Positions 38,794 to 48,758 of a stretch of DNA of 64,000 nucleotides are shown here, one piece after another (within the stretch, counting starts at the first letter, position 1; every line of letters starts with the position of its first letter). Source of the DNA: Hyphomicrobiales bacterium (lineage in GTDB: Bacteria > Pseudomonadota > Alphaproteobacteria > Rhizobiales > MH13); assembly GCA_017642935.1 (NCBI GenBank), contig JAEPOK010000001.1, positions 1,116,001-1,180,000 of the forward strand. The letters are read 5' to 3'. The position numbers and the translations under genes are program-made. Below the pieces are notes generated by a model. That model saw nothing but the letters and a program-made list of their open reading frames with translations. It was not told the DNA's origin and searched no databases.

Positions 38794-39759
38794 TCACCCA
38801 CCCATGATGGCGCGCATCTGCTCGCACAAAAACTCGTCGGTTGGGTTCGATTCCCCGGCAACGACTACAATGTCGTAGCGTGCATTAAGCCCTTGGTCGC
38901 GGATCGGCCCCTCTTCAAGCACACTTGCCCATTCATCGACGGTGTAGGCGGCAATGGTCAGCATGCTGGGTGGGCGGTCGGTGCGCGCAATCAGATAGGG
39001 AATTGCGCGATCCATGCGCACATGTCCCTTTCCGCCGAAGTACAGCGTTGAGGGCCCGCGCCCGCGCCCTGCCACAAGCCGGCCAGCCATGATCCGATCG
39101 CGTTCCATCTGCGCCAGCGCCATGCGCTCGGCGGCCTCTTCATCGATCAATCCGCAATGGCCGGCGATCATGTCCGGAATCCAGGCCTCGACAATCTCGT
39201 CGGTCTGCAAGCCATAGGTCGGGGCGACCTCCAACAGGGCGTCGTAGGACGGGCCGCCAGCGCCGGGTTGTGGTTGATCTGTCGCGATCACATGCGCGCG
39301 CGCGTTGCCGGCGGTTTCGATCAGTGGGCGATAGATGTTGAAATCGGGCCAACCCAAGCCCTCCCAATCGACAATGTCGGCGAAAAGGTCGGTGTCAAAG
39401 GCATTGTTGCGGCGCCAATCGTCAAGCTCGCGCTGACTGCTGGCGGGCACGTGTTCCAAAGCCAGGACAGGCGGCCTGCTTCCGGTCTTTGCTTCAAGAA
39501 TGCAGGAGGCCAGCGCGACATGCTCCGGCGTGCCGTGGCGCTCGCCTAAAAACACCAGCTGCGTGTTCCCTGCTTCACCAAACAAACGTCGCGCCGTCGT
39601 TGGCACGCCTGTGCGCAGATCGATGATCGTCTCAAAAGCACAAGCATCCAAGTCACTGTCAGTCTGAGCCGGGGCTTGGGTCGGCATGATCAACCCACCC
39701 AGCAGAGCGGCCAGAAGTGCGGATTTGGTCAACAGAGCCGTCGGATGGGCAAAACGCAT
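38794..39759 (-). CDS. ChaN-like haem-binding-family protein
   Basis: From ATG 39759 the product is 321 residues with an N-terminal signal peptide (LLTKSALLAALLGGLIMPTQ, cut near APA-QTD). The ChaN/PF04187 core is visible: LVFLGERHGTPEHVALA, LALEHVPASSQRELDDW and a late LYFGGKGHVR. E. coli-type ChaN is a lipoprotein; this one has no lipobox cysteine, so it is more likely soluble in the periplasm. An AAAGGTG ribosome site lies 7 bases before the ATG. A haem or iron role is inferred from the family only. Confidence 0.8.
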   Translation of the reverse strand: MRFAHPTALLTKSALLAALLGGLIMPTQAPAQTDSDLDACAFETIIDLRTGVPTTARRLFGEAGNTQLVFLGERHGTPEHVALASCILEAKTGSRPPVLALEHVPASSQRELDDWRRNNAFDTDLFADIVDWEGLGWPDFNIYRPLIETAGNARAHVIATDQPQPGAGGPSYDALLEVAPTYGLQTDEIVEAWIPDMIAGHCGLIDEEAAERMALAQMERDRIMAGRLVAGRGRGPSTLYFGGKGHVRMDRAIPYLIARTDRPPSMLTIAAYTVDEWASVLEEGPIRDQGLNARYDIVVVAGESNPTDEFLCEQMRAIMGG

Positions 39760-39869
39760 AGTGCACCTTTCAAAGGTCTTGGTATGAAACCTAATGTAGT
39801 GCCAAATGGCGCGGGCGCTATCCTTCAAAGCCACCTTTTCATCGCCCATGACAGCAGCTAGGACAGGGC

Positions 39870-40865
39870 ATGGCAAACGCTTCCCCCTCCCTAACCCTTC
39901 GCCTGTGCGGTCCGCGTGGATTCTGCGCCGGGGTCGATCGCGCCATTCAAATGGTCGTGATGGCGCTGAGACGGTATGGCGCGCCGGTCTATGTGCGCCA
40001 TGAAATCGTGCACAACCGCTATGTGGTCGATGGTCTGCGGGAAAAAGGCGCTATATTCGTCAAGGAGTTGGACGAGATACCCGATGGCTCCAAAGCACCG
40101 GTGATTTTCTCGGCTCACGGCGTACCGAAATCAGTGCCGGCCCATGCTGAGGCGCTGAACCTCCTCTATTTCGATGCCACCTGCCCGCTCGTTTCCAAAG
40201 TCCATAAACAGGCCGCGCGGCACATGAAACTCGGCCGCCAAGTGGTGTTGGTTGGCCATGCCGGTCACCCGGAGGTTGTTGGTACCATGGGGCAATTGCC
40301 AGAAGGTGCGGTGGACCTGATTGAAACGCCTGATGATGTGGCCGCCTATTCGCCGCCAGACCCAGCTATGCTCGGTTACGTGACGCAAACGACGCTTTCG
40401 GTGGACGACACCGCCGATGTGATCAATGCGCTGAAGGCGAAATTCCCCGAGATCGCCGATCCAGCCGGCGAATCGATTTGTTATGCCACCACCAACCGGC
40501 AGGAAGCGGTGAAAGCCGCTGCGCCGGGTACTGACCTTTTTCTGGTGGTGGGCGCGCAGAACTCCTCCAACTCCAAGCGGTTGGTGGAAGTCGCCGAGCG
40601 GGCCGGTGCTGCCAAAGGGTTGCTGATCGCAGGACCGGACGACATTGATATGAACACCATCTCCGATGGTGCTGTCGTGGCGCTTTCTGCAGGCGCATCA
40701 GCGCCGGAAATCCTGGTGGAAGGCGTCATCAACCGGTTCAAAGACCGATTCCAGGTTTCGCTTGATCTTGTTGAAACCGCTCAAGAAAACGAGCTCTTTC
40801 CGGTTGCCAGGGCTCTGCGCGATGTTGACCTCACCCGCGATGACATGCGCTTCGTAAACGGCTAA
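39870..40865 (+). CDS. ispH: 4-hydroxy-3-methylbut-2-enyl diphosphate reductase
   Basis: The 331-residue IspH has the three cluster cysteines in [13 protein letters not shown] (Cys19), [11 protein letters not shown] and [19 protein letters not shown] carries the substrate histidine region. It makes isopentenyl and dimethylallyl diphosphate in the last step of the MEP pathway, using a [4Fe-4S] cluster. It is the first gene of ispH-thrB-rnhA, with 7 bases to thrB. Confidence 0.97.
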   Translation: MANASPSLTLRLCGPRGFCAGVDRAIQMVVMALRRYGAPVYVRHEIVHNRYVVDGLREKGAIFVKELDEIPDGSKAPVIFSAHGVPKSVPAHAEALNLLYFDATCPLVSKVHKQAARHMKLGRQVVLVGHAGHPEVVGTMGQLPEGAVDLIETPDDVAAYSPPDPAMLGYVTQTTLSVDDTADVINALKAKFPEIADPAGESICYATTNRQEAVKAAAPGTDLFLVVGAQNSSNSKRLVEVAERAGAAKGLLIAGPDDIDMNTISDGAVVALSAGASAPEILVEGVINRFKDRFQVSLDLVETAQENELFPVARALRDVDLTRDDMRFVNG

Positions 40866-40872
40866 TTTTTCC

Positions 40873-41844
40873 ATGGCTGTCTACACCGATGTCAGCGATG
40901 ACGACCTTGATAGCTTTCTTGCCGATTACAATCTTGGCGAGGTGCTGGCTTTCAAAGGCATTGCCGAAGGCGTTGAGAACTCCAACTTTTTGCTGCGCAC
41001 GGAAGCTGGGACCTACATTCTGACGCTGTTTGAAAAGCGCGTGAATGCAGGGGACCTGCCGTTTTTTCTCGATCTAATGAAACATCTAGTGGAGCGCGGC
41101 CTCAATTGCCCGCTGCCCATTGCCCGGCGTGATGGAGCCGTGCTTGGCGAGCTATGCGGACGCCCCGCAACAATCATCTCCTTTCTGGACGGCGTTGCAA
41201 TCCGCCGCCCACGGGCCGAGCATTGCCGCAAGCTTGGTGAGGTGCTGGCCAAATTCCATCTGGCTACGGCGGACTTTCCGACCAACCGACCAAACGATCT
41301 TTCATTGGTTGGATGGCGCGAAGTTTATGATGGCATTCCGGCCAAGGCGGCCGACGAGGCCTTTCCAGGTCTGCGCACGCGCATGGGCCGCGAACTCGAT
41401 CAGATGGACAAGCTTTGGCCGCACGATTTGCCATCCGGAGTCATCCATGCGGACCTCTTCACCGACAATGTGTTCTTCCTGAACAATCAGGTGTCCGGGC
41501 TCATCGACTTCTACTTCGCCTGCACCGACGCCTATGCCTACGATTTGGTGATCTGCCTCAATGCCTGGTGTTTTGAGCCGGACTTGGCGTTCAACGTCAC
41601 CAAAGCGCGGGCGCTCGTCGCCGGCTATCAAAGCATTCGCCAACTGGAGCGTGAGGAGATCGAGGCGCTTCCGTTGTTGGCGCGTGGTGCGTCCATTCGC
41701 TTTCTGGTGACCCGCCTCAATGATTGGCTGACCGTACCGGATGGTGCGCTCGTAGTGCCGAAAAACCCGCAGGAATACGCCACCAAACTTGCCTTTCACC
41801 AAGGCGTCTACGACGCCCGCTTTTATGGGTTGGACTTTGACTGA
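40873..41844 (+). CDS. thrB: Homoserine kinase, type II (APH-like fold)
   Basis: The 323-residue kinase belongs to the aminoglycoside-phosphotransferase fold group that serves as ThrB in alphaproteobacteria. It starts [20 protein letters not shown], then has [20 protein letters not shown] for ATP, the catalytic loop [14 protein letters not shown] and the magnesium-binding GLIDFYFA. It phosphorylates L-homoserine on the way to threonine. It overlaps the start of rnhA by up to 20 bases. Confidence 0.94.
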   Translation: MAVYTDVSDDDLDSFLADYNLGEVLAFKGIAEGVENSNFLLRTEAGTYILTLFEKRVNAGDLPFFLDLMKHLVERGLNCPLPIARRDGAVLGELCGRPATIISFLDGVAIRRPRAEHCRKLGEVLAKFHLATADFPTNRPNDLSLVGWREVYDGIPAKAADEAFPGLRTRMGRELDQMDKLWPHDLPSGVIHADLFTDNVFFLNNQVSGLIDFYFACTDAYAYDLVICLNAWCFEPDLAFNVTKARALVAGYQSIRQLEREEIEALPLLARGASIRFLVTRLNDWLTVPDGALVVPKNPQEYATKLAFHQGVYDARFYGLDFD

Positions 41845-42298
41845 GAAGCTCGTGGAAATATGGACGGATGGCGCATGCTCCGGCAATCCCGGCCCGGGAG
41901 GCTGGGGCGCGATCCTGACCTTCAATGGTCATGAAAAAGAGTTGAAGGGCGGCGAGAGCGAGACCACCAACAACCGCATGGAACTGACGGCAGCCATCGA
42001 AGCGCTGGCCGCTTTGACGCGCCGGTCCAAGGTCGCGGTTCACACCGACTCGTCCTATGTCAAAGACGGCATAACCAAATGGATGGTGAACTGGAAAGCC
42101 CGTGGCTGGAAAACTGCTGACAAAAAACCGGTCAAAAACAGGGATTTATGGGAGCAACTTGACGCTCAGATTCTGAATCATGACGTAGCGTGGCATTGGG
42201 TTAAGGGCCATGCGGGCGACGAAATGAACGAGCGCGCGGACGAACTCGCCCGCGCCGGTATGGCGCCATTCAAGCCAAGCAAAAACAACGAGGCTTAG
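41825..42298 (+). CDS. rnhA: Ribonuclease HI
   Basis: RNase HI of about 157 residues has the four acidic catalytic residues in [43 protein letters not shown] and [11 protein letters not shown]. It degrades RNA in RNA-DNA hybrids. The start is ATG 41825 or TTG 41837, which overlaps the thrB stop closely; I keep the ATG. Its stop overlaps the stop of convergent argC by 4 bases. Confidence 0.96.
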   Translation: MGWTLTEKLVEIWTDGACSGNPGPGGWGAILTFNGHEKELKGGESETTNNRMELTAAIEALAALTRRSKVAVHTDSSYVKDGITKWMVNWKARGWKTADKKPVKNRDLWEQLDAQILNHDVAWHWVKGHAGDEMNERADELARAGMAPFKPSKNNEA

Positions 42299-43347
42299 GG
42301 GAAAAGCGCGACCTGTTCCAGGCCGAGCGTCTCCTCAAAGCCAAACGCGATATTGACGTTCTGCAGAGCCTGGCCCGCCGACCCCTTCACCAGATTGTCG
42401 AGCGCCGCAATGATGATCGCCCTGCCCGGTAGCCGGTCCTTGAAGACGCCGATATGGACCATGTTGGAGCCACGCACGTTCTGTGTTTTTGGAATCTGCC
42501 CTTCATCGAGCACCAACACGAACGGTTCATCGGCATAGCGCGCTGCGAGCCCGGCCCGTACATCATCAACCGAAACATTGTTCGCGAGTCTGACGTGACA
42601 TGTCAGCAGCTCGCCGCGGGACATCGGCACCAGATGTGGTGTGAAGCCGATGGTGATCGCTTGGCTTGACGCTTTGGAAAGCTCTTGCTCGATCTCCGGC
42701 ATATGACGGTGATGGCCGATTCCATACGGGGATGTACCCTCGCCGGCCTCGGCAAACAGCATGCCTTGCTTCAGGCCCCTGCCCGCACCGGAAATGCCGG
42801 TCTTGGCGTCGATGACAATGTCGTCCGCTTGGATATGGCCATCGGCGAGCGGCGGGATTAACGCCGTCAACGCGGCAGTGGGAAAGCATCCTGGGCAGGC
42901 CACGATCTTTGCGCCTGCGATGGCATCGCGGTTGTGTTCGGACAGTCCATAGGCAGCTTCACCCTGGAGTTCCGGCGCGCCGTGCGGGATGCCATACCAT
43001 TGAGCATAGGTATCAGTGTCACGCAGCCGGAAGTCAGCCGACATATCAACGACCACGCAGTCGGGGTTGGTCGCGCGGATGGTTTTCGTCGTGGCCTGCG
43101 TGGTGCCATGCGGTAAGGCGCAAATGACCAGATCGACGCCTTTCCAGTCGACATCGTCAAGCGTGACCAAATCCGGCAAGTCGACGCCACGAAGATGTTC
43201 AAAAACATCACCGACCGGTTTGCCTGCGTGCGTGTTGGCCGTCAGCGCGACGATCTCGATATTCGGATGGCGCAGCGCGAGCCGCATCGCATCTGCGCCG
43301 GTGTAACCGGACGCGCCTAGGATCGCAGTTTTGATGGTTTTGGTCAT
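42295..43347 (-). CDS. argC: N-acetyl-gamma-glutamyl-phosphate reductase
   Basis: The 350-residue ArgC has the Rossmann motif [15 protein letters not shown] at the N-terminus and the active-site cysteine in [30 protein letters not shown] carries the substrate histidine region. It reduces N-acetylglutamyl phosphate to the semialdehyde in arginine synthesis. It lies downstream of rplM-rpsI on the same strand but is separated from them by a strong terminator. Confidence 0.97.
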   Translation of the reverse strand: MTKTIKTAILGASGYTGADAMRLALRHPNIEIVALTANTHAGKPVGDVFEHLRGVDLPDLVTLDDVDWKGVDLVICALPHGTTQATTKTIRATNPDCVVVDMSADFRLRDTDTYAQWYGIPHGAPELQGEAAYGLSEHNRDAIAGAKIVACPGCFPTAALTALIPPLADGHIQADDIVIDAKTGISGAGRGLKQGMLFAEAGEGTSPYGIGHHRHMPEIEQELSKASSQAITIGFTPHLVPMSRGELLTCHVRLANNVSVDDVRAGLAARYADEPFVLVLDEGQIPKTQNVRGSNMVHIGVFKDRLPGRAIIIAALDNLVKGSAGQALQNVNIAFGFEETLGLEQVALFP

Positions 43348-43365
43348 GAGATCAGGCCCTTAGAC

Positions 43366-43398
43366 AATAAAAAGGGCGAAGCGCTTTGCGCTCCGCCC
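43366..43398 (-). terminator. Rho-independent terminator of rplM-rpsI
   Basis: On the minus strand GGGCGGAGCGC, loop AAA, GCGCTTCGCCC form an 11-base-pair stem with one G-U pair, then TTTTTATT. It lies between the rpsI stop and argC. Confidence 0.85.
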
Positions 43399-43426
43399 CC
43401 AAAACCCAAACAGGTTGGATTGGATG

Positions 43427-43930
43427 TTAGCGCTTGGAGAACTGGAAGGAACGGCGGGCTTTGGCCTTACCGTACTTCTTACGCTCAACAACACGGCTGT
43501 CACGTGTCAGGAACCCACCAGCTTTGAGAACACCGCGCAGATCCGGCTCGTAATAGGTGAGCGCTTTGGAAACGCCGTGGCGCACAGCACCGGCCTGACC
43601 TGACAAGCCACCGCCCTTAACGGTTGCAACAATGTCGAACTGACCGTCGCGGGCCGCTGCGACGATCGGCTGCTGCACGATCATCTGCAGCACCGGACGT
43701 GCGAAATAGGCGGAAAAGTCTTTGCCGTTGACAGTGATCTGGCCGGAACCAGGCTTCACCCAAACACGGGCGATGGCGTCTTTACGCTTGCCGGTGGCAT
43801 AGGCGCGGCCCTGGTCGTCCAGCTTCTGGACATGGACAGGGGCAGCATCCGTGACAGGCGCGTCGCCTTCACCGGGAGCCACACCCATGGCGCCACCAAG
43901 ATCTTCAAGAGAGGTGATTTGTTCGGCCAT
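43427..43930 (-). CDS. rpsI: Ribosomal protein S9
   Basis: The 167-residue S9 has an alphaproteobacterial N-terminal extension of about 35 residues. The core follows with [39 protein letters not shown] and the basic tail [11 protein letters not shown] that reaches the ribosomal P site. Its start overlaps the rplM stop (TAATG), so translation is coupled. Confidence 0.98.
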   Translation of the reverse strand: MAEQITSLEDLGGAMGVAPGEGDAPVTDAAPVHVQKLDDQGRAYATGKRKDAIARVWVKPGSGQITVNGKDFSAYFARPVLQMIVQQPIVAAARDGQFDIVATVKGGGLSGQAGAVRHGVSKALTYYEPDLRGVLKAGGFLTRDSRVVERKKYGKAKARRSFQFSKR

Positions 43931-44397
43931 TATGCAGCCCTCCGGCTGTTTTTCGCGTTCAGCGCTTTGACGTCGAGCACTTCAGGCTGTTGCGCTTCAT
44001 GGGGGTGTTCGGCGCCAGCATAGACGCGCATGTTGGAGAGCTGCTGACGGCCAAGTGGACCACGCGGCAGCATGCGTTCAACGGCTTTTTCCACCACGCG
44101 CTCGGGGAAACGACCTTCGAGCAGCGCTTTGGCCGTGCGCTCTTTGATGCCGCCCGGATAGCCGGTGTGCCAGTAATACTTTTTGTTCTCGCGCTTGCGA
44201 CCGGTGAAGATCACCTTATCGGCATTGATCACGATGACATTGTCGCCGCAGTCAATGTGCGGCGTGAAGGTTGGCTTGTGCTTGCCGCGCAGGCGGGTGG
44301 CGATAAGGGATGCCAGACGCCCGACCACAAGGCCTTCGGCGTCAATGATAATCCACTTCTTCTCCACCTCAGCGGGCTTCGCTGAATAGGTCTTCAT
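43930..44397 (-). CDS. rplM: Ribosomal protein L13
   Basis: From ATG 44397 the product is 155 residues, beginning [20 protein letters not shown]. It has [33 protein letters not shown] and [20 protein letters not shown]. It binds 23S rRNA early in 50S assembly. A longer start at 44418 adds seven non-conserved residues. A consensus-like promoter lies 133-161 bases upstream. Confidence 0.98.
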   Translation of the reverse strand: MKTYSAKPAEVEKKWIIIDAEGLVVGRLASLIATRLRGKHKPTFTPHIDCGDNVIVINADKVIFTGRKRENKKYYWHTGYPGGIKERTAKALLEGRFPERVVEKAVERMLPRGPLGRQQLSNMRVYAGAEHPHEAQQPEVLDVKALNAKNSRRAA

Positions 44398-44529
44398 GGG
44401 TTTGGTCCTGCTCTTCAAACGGGCAAAGCATCGACTGTTGGCGCGTGAAAGCGCCCTTGGTCAGAAAATTTGGCCGTTTTTGGAAAATACGGTGCCTTGA
44501 AGGACCAGCGCCCTTGCAAGGTTGATGGT

Positions 44530-44558
44530 TCTATACGAGCGTCAGTTTGTTCGGTCAA
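44530..44558 (-). promoter_or_regulatory. Sigma-70 promoter for rplM-rpsI
   Basis: On the minus strand TTGACC (44553-44558) and TATAGA (44530-44535) are separated by exactly 17 bases. The site is about 130 bases upstream of the rplM start. Confidence 0.65.
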
Positions 44559-44647
44559 GCACCGATTGACGCGATTTTCATATTGATTTCAACGGACTAT
44601 AAATGCGGTATTTTATTACCACATGATTTGGCGCTTTTCCAACCGGA

Positions 44648-44702
44648 TTGACCTTCAAGGTCGTTCTATATAAAGAACGCTCATTCGATATTCAGAACGA
44701 CC
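44648..44702 (+). promoter_or_regulatory. Nested inverted repeats upstream of the sulfhydrylase gene
   Basis: GGTCGTTCT (44659-44667) can pair with AGAACGACC (44694-44702), or its CGTTCT part can pair with a nearer AGAACG (44674-44679). The two AGAACG copies are 20 bases apart. A -35-like TTGACC (44648-44653) and a TATAAA (44669-44674) overlap the block, so it may be a two-site operator or a switchable leader hairpin. The last arm ends 40 bases before the ATG. Confidence 0.45.
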
Positions 44703-44742
44703 CCTACGTTTTCGCGTGGGCTTAAACCGGTGAGGACCAATC

Positions 44743-46020
44743 ATGAGCGACAAACCCCAAGGCTTCAACACGCTGGCCGTCCATGCGGGCGCCCAGCCCG
44801 ACCCGACCACCGGCGCGCGGGCAACGCCGATCTATCAGACCACCAGCTTTGTGTTTGAAGACACCGAACACGCAGCCAATCTGTTTGGCCTCAAAGCGTT
44901 CGGCAACATCTACACCCGCATCATGAACCCCACGCAGGATGTGCTGGAACAGCGCGTGGCTGCCTTGGAAGGCGGTACGGCAGCACTGGCCGTGGCCTCC
45001 GGCCACTCAGCACAGCTCCTGGTATTCCACACTATGTTGCAGCCGGGCGATGAGTTCATTGCCGCCAAAAAGCTCTATGGCGGGTCGATCAACCAGTTCA
45101 ATCACTCGTTCAAAAGCTTTGGCTGGAACGTGGTTTGGGCCGATCCAGACGATGTTTCGTCGTTCGAAGCAGCGATCACGCCGAAAACCAAGGCGATCTT
45201 CATCGAGTCCATCGCCAACCCGGGTGGTGTGGTGACCGATATCGAAGCGATTGCCGCTGTGGCGCAGAAAGCCGGTATCCCGCTAATCGTCGATAACACG
45301 ATGGCAACGCCATATTTGGTGCAGCCGATCAAGCATGGCGCGAACATCGTCATCCATTCGCTGACCAAGTTCATTGGCGGCCATGGCAACTCCATGGGCG
45401 GCATCATTGTCGATGGCGGCAATTTCGATTGGTCGGCGTCTGATAAGTATCCAAAACTCTCCGAAGCTCTGGACGAGTATCACGGTGTAAAACTGCACGA
45501 AGCGCTCGGCGGCATTTCCTTCGCTATCGCCTGCCGTGTGCTGGGCCTGCGTGATCTCGGCCCAGCGATCTCTCCGTTTAACGCGTTTCTCATCCAGACC
45601 GGCCTTGAAACCCTCCCCCTGCGCATGCAGCGTCACTGCGACAATGCTCTGGCGGTTGCGCAGCATCTGCAAAACCACGACAAGGTGGCGTGGGTGTCTT
45701 ACGCCGGTTTGCCGGGTGACAGATACAACAAGCTTGCCCAGAAATACGCGCCCAAGGGCGCCGGTGCGGTCTTCACCTTCGGCCTGAAGGGCGGTCATGA
45801 GGCCGGTGTGAAGCTGGTGGAGGGCGTGAAAATGTTCTCGCATCTGGCGAACATTGGCGACACCCGCTCGCTGATCATCCACCCGGCGTCGACGACACAC
45901 AGTCAGCTTACCGATGAGCAAAAGGCTGAAGCCGGCGCGGCGCCTGACACGGTGCGTATCTCGGTTGGCATCGAGGATGTTGCTGACATCATCGCCGACC
46001 TCGATCAGGCTCTCGCATAA
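44743..46020 (+). CDS. metY: O-acetylhomoserine (thiol)-lyase / sulfhydrylase
   Basis: The 425-residue Cys/Met metabolism PLP enzyme opens GFNTLAVHAGAQPDPTTGAR and has YTRIMNPTQDVLEQRVAALE, ASGHSAQLLVF and the PLP lysine in IHSLTKFIGGHGNSMGG. The length and the long C-terminal arm fit O-acetylhomoserine sulfhydrylase. It makes homocysteine (or methionine) from O-acetylhomoserine and sulfide or methanethiol. GAGG lies 8-11 bases before the ATG. A terminator follows directly. Being a methionine-pathway gene, repression by methionine status is plausible but not shown. Confidence 0.94.
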   Translation: MSDKPQGFNTLAVHAGAQPDPTTGARATPIYQTTSFVFEDTEHAANLFGLKAFGNIYTRIMNPTQDVLEQRVAALEGGTAALAVASGHSAQLLVFHTMLQPGDEFIAAKKLYGGSINQFNHSFKSFGWNVVWADPDDVSSFEAAITPKTKAIFIESIANPGGVVTDIEAIAAVAQKAGIPLIVDNTMATPYLVQPIKHGANIVIHSLTKFIGGHGNSMGGIIVDGGNFDWSASDKYPKLSEALDEYHGVKLHEALGGISFAIACRVLGLRDLGPAISPFNAFLIQTGLETLPLRMQRHCDNALAVAQHLQNHDKVAWVSYAGLPGDRYNKLAQKYAPKGAGAVFTFGLKGGHEAGVKLVEGVKMFSHLANIGDTRSLIIHPASTTHSQLTDEQKAEAGAAPDTVRISVGIEDVADIIADLDQALA

Positions 46021-46057
46021 GCCCGCGCCCTTCTAGACCAATTCCTGAAGACCAACT

Positions 46058-46090
46058 GCCAGCACGCCCCTGGGTGTGCTGGCTTTTTTA
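46058..46090 (+). terminator. Rho-independent terminator of the sulfhydrylase gene
   Basis: GCCAGCAC (46058-46065) pairs with GTGCTGGC (46076-46083), followed by TTTTTT. The T-tract overlaps the stop codon of the convergent ctaA gene. Confidence 0.88.
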
Positions 46091-47194
46091 TGCCGGTTGG
46101 CTCGTCGGCAGATGCCCATGACCCACCAGCCGTGCCCGATGCAGAACCGTGACGACCAGGATCACAAATGCCCAGAACTGGTGCAGCAGCGCCCATTCCA
46201 TCTCGATCTGGGTAAGCAGCGTGACGATGCCGATCAGCGCTTGAAGCAGTAGCGCGATGACCAGGGCTGAGGCCATTTTTGCATCCTTGCGATCGGTCGC
46301 TACGCGGCGCATGCGCCAGGCATGGAAGATTGCAAAACCAAGCAGCGCATAAGCTCCCATGCGGTGCACCCATTGAACGGTGAGCACGTTCTCGCCGAAG
46401 TTCACATACCATGGCGATTGGATGAAAAGCTTGGCAGCAGGCGGAATGAAGTCACCGTCCATGAGCGGCCAGGTCGTGTAAGTGAGCCCGGCGTCAAGGC
46501 CCGCGACCAGCGCGCCAAGGAAGATCTGAACCAACACAAACAGACCTAGTAAGGCTGCCATGGCGGCACCTGGCGCTGCCTGCCCTCGCCTATCTGCTAG
46601 GTGAAGCTCAATGGGTTTCATCGATTGCGCGACCCAGGCGATGGACGCCAGAATAATGGCCGCCATGGTCAGATGCACGGCTAACCGATATTGGCTGACA
46701 TCGACCCGCTCGGTCAGGCCCGAAGCGACCATCCACCAGCCAACAAAACCTTGGAGGCCACCAAGAGCCAGCAACCCCAGGAGCTTGGGCATGGATTGCG
46801 GCGGCAGGGCTTTGCGCGCTGCGAACCAGATCAACGGGACAACAAAGGCAAGCCCGACAAGGCGGCCCAAAAACCGGTGGCCCCACTCCCACCAATAGAT
46901 GAACTGAAACTCCGCCATCGACATGCCGCGGTTGATGCGCTGGTATTCGGGGATCTGGCGGTACTTTTCGAGCTCCGCTTCCCAACCCTCTGCGCTCAAC
47001 GGCGGGATCGCGCCGGTGATCGGACGCCACTCGGTGATCGAAAGGCCTGAATCGGTGAGCCGCGTTGCGCCACCGACAAAGACCATCAAAAACACCAAAG
47101 CTGCGACACACCAAAGCCAGACGCGAACTGGCCGGTAGGTGTCGATGCTGGCGTCGAGCGATGTGATGTCCGACGGGTTGGTTGTGACGGCCAT
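46088..47194 (-). CDS. ctaA: Haem A synthase (CtaA/COX15, type 2)
   Basis: The 368-residue membrane protein has eight predicted helices. Haem-ligand regions are WWEWGHRFLGRLVGL, YRLAVHLTMAAI, VQWVHRMGAYALL and VLHRARL. The TRLTDSGLSITEWRPITG motif identifies the CtaA/COX15 family of alphaproteobacteria. It oxidises the methyl group of haem O to haem A for aa3-type cytochrome oxidase. It is encoded alone, divergent from a DUF2842 gene. Confidence 0.96.
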   Translation of the reverse strand: MAVTTNPSDITSLDASIDTYRPVRVWLWCVAALVFLMVFVGGATRLTDSGLSITEWRPITGAIPPLSAEGWEAELEKYRQIPEYQRINRGMSMAEFQFIYWWEWGHRFLGRLVGLAFVVPLIWFAARKALPPQSMPKLLGLLALGGLQGFVGWWMVASGLTERVDVSQYRLAVHLTMAAIILASIAWVAQSMKPIELHLADRRGQAAPGAAMAALLGLFVLVQIFLGALVAGLDAGLTYTTWPLMDGDFIPPAAKLFIQSPWYVNFGENVLTVQWVHRMGAYALLGFAIFHAWRMRRVATDRKDAKMASALVIALLLQALIGIVTLLTQIEMEWALLHQFWAFVILVVTVLHRARLVGHGHLPTSQPA

Positions 47195-47359
47195 GGCGTT
47201 TTCCGCAAAACATGTTGATTGCCGCGGTTATGGCGCTCCGACGTCTCGCTGCCTAGTGCCAGCCTTTGCGGCCCGGTGCCGCATCGCGCTGGTTCTGGCT
47301 TGCGCAAAGCGTCTATCTGCCTATCTCTGGCTCAATCAACGACAGAACGAGATCGCCCA

Positions 47360-47581
47360 ATGGCTCTTCCCATGCGCGCGCGCAAACTGATAGGAACCTT
47401 TGTTCTGCTGGCCTTCATCATCATTTACGCGTTCATGATCATGCTGCTCGGCGTGCGCCTGCTCGAAGACGCGCCGCAATGGTTCTCGATGCTCTATTAT
47501 GTCGTGACCGGATGCGCCTGGGCTTTCCCGGCGATGCTGATCCTAAAATGGATGCTGAAGCCAGACGCACCGACGACCTAG
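47360..47581 (+). CDS. DUF2842 small membrane protein
   Basis: From ATG 47360 the product is 73 residues with two membrane helices (LIGTFVLLAFIIIYAFMIML and SMLYYVVTGCAWAFPAMLIL). It ends in WMLKPDAP. The RARKLIGT N-terminus and YYVV-G--W--PA motif match DUF2842, a small alphaproteobacterial family often encoded next to ctaA. The function is unknown, perhaps linked to cytochrome oxidase assembly because of the neighbour. The longer open frame upstream has no family features. Confidence 0.8.
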   Translation: MALPMRARKLIGTFVLLAFIIIYAFMIMLLGVRLLEDAPQWFSMLYYVVTGCAWAFPAMLILKWMLKPDAPTT

Positions 47582-47587
47582 CGCGCG

Positions 47588-48664
47588 CTAAGCGACTTTC
47601 TTGAACCGATTGGCGAGCAGGAACGGCGCACCGGACGCAAACAGTTCGATGTAACGTTGCTTCTGATACTCGCCATTCAGCGACACGCGCGGCAGGCCAA
47701 AAAGATGGTCCCTGTGATCGGCATAAACCATGCCCTTGCGCGTCGTCACAGCCGTCGTGAAGCCTGCCTGGCGGGCCAATTTATAGTCACGCGTGTCAGC
47801 CGAGCCCGGGTCGCCATAAGGAAAGGCAAAGTGCTTGGGCCGAGACCCCAGCGTTTCTTCCAGCCAGTCAGCGCCGTCCACCATCTCTTGCATTGCCTCG
47901 TCCGGCGACAGGCGAGCAATGGCGCGATGGGTCACGGTGTGGGCGCCGATCGTGATGAGTGGATGGGCGCTGAGGTCCTGCAGCTCCTGGGTTGAGAGGA
48001 TCAGACGGCCGCACAGTGCGTCGAGATTATAATTCTGCGCATCGGCCATCTGGCGAACGCACGCGCGCTGCTCATCCTGCCCCATGGCACGCAGGGCCCA
48101 ATAAAAATCCAAATAGAAGGCGAGCTTCTCGTCAGCCGATGCAACTGATTGCGTGCCCTGAGACCTCTGGTCTGGCCTAACCAACGTATCGGCCGCACGG
48201 ATCATCTCTTCCAAGGCCACCCACCACAGTTCGCCTTTTCCCTGCGGATAGGACGAGGGCATGTAAAGCATCGCCGGTGCCTCATGGGCTTCCAGAACGG
48301 GCAAAGCGTGGTCACGATTGTCGATATAGCCATCATCGAAGGTGAAGACGGCAAACCGGCCGGAACGAACGGCAGGATTCTTGATGGCCTCAACCGCTTC
48401 ATCCAAGCTTATGATCGCCAGACCTTGCGCCTTCAGCGCCTCCAATGTCGCATCAAGGAAATCCGGCGTGATTTCCAAGAGCCCATTGGGGTTGAAATTT
48501 GGGTAAGCGCCAAGCTCGGCATCGAGTTCAGATGCGGGCCGAACACGGTGCAGCGTCAAAATCATGCCCAGGCCCTCCGAAAGAGGACGCATCATTGAAT
48601 GAATGTTGAGCGCGTGCATGGTTTTCAGCGCGCTCTTCATGAGCGTCACGCGAGTCGATGCCAT
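47588..48664 (-). CDS. Polysaccharide deacetylase (NodB/CE4 domain)
   Basis: From ATG 48664 the product is 358 residues. CE4 metal and catalytic motifs are TFDDGYIDNRDHALPVLE (motif 1), GAHTVTHRAIARLS (motif 2, H-x3-H) and FAFPYGDPG (motif 3). There is no signal peptide. Such enzymes remove N-acetyl groups from polysaccharides. It is directly downstream of the Wzz/GumC gene on the same strand (about 94 bases), so it probably modifies the polymer made by this locus. Confidence 0.9.
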   Translation of the reverse strand: MASTRVTLMKSALKTMHALNIHSMMRPLSEGLGMILTLHRVRPASELDAELGAYPNFNPNGLLEITPDFLDATLEALKAQGLAIISLDEAVEAIKNPAVRSGRFAVFTFDDGYIDNRDHALPVLEAHEAPAMLYMPSSYPQGKGELWWVALEEMIRAADTLVRPDQRSQGTQSVASADEKLAFYLDFYWALRAMGQDEQRACVRQMADAQNYNLDALCGRLILSTQELQDLSAHPLITIGAHTVTHRAIARLSPDEAMQEMVDGADWLEETLGSRPKHFAFPYGDPGSADTRDYKLARQAGFTTAVTTRKGMVYADHRDHLFGLPRVSLNGEYQKQRYIELFASGAPFLLANRFKKVA

Positions 48665-48758
48665 GGGCCGTTCCTGTCCGAGCGTTTTTGTCCGCACCTT
48701 CATCGCACAGCAATCGTTGGAACCGACTTAAGGCGCGTGGTTGCCGAAAGGTTGCGGT

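Noticed and set aside
44570-44742. SAM-II riboswitch upstream of the sulfhydrylase gene
   Set aside because: The region lacks the conserved GCTAAA-type segment and pseudoknot arrangement I would expect; only inverted repeats are clear.
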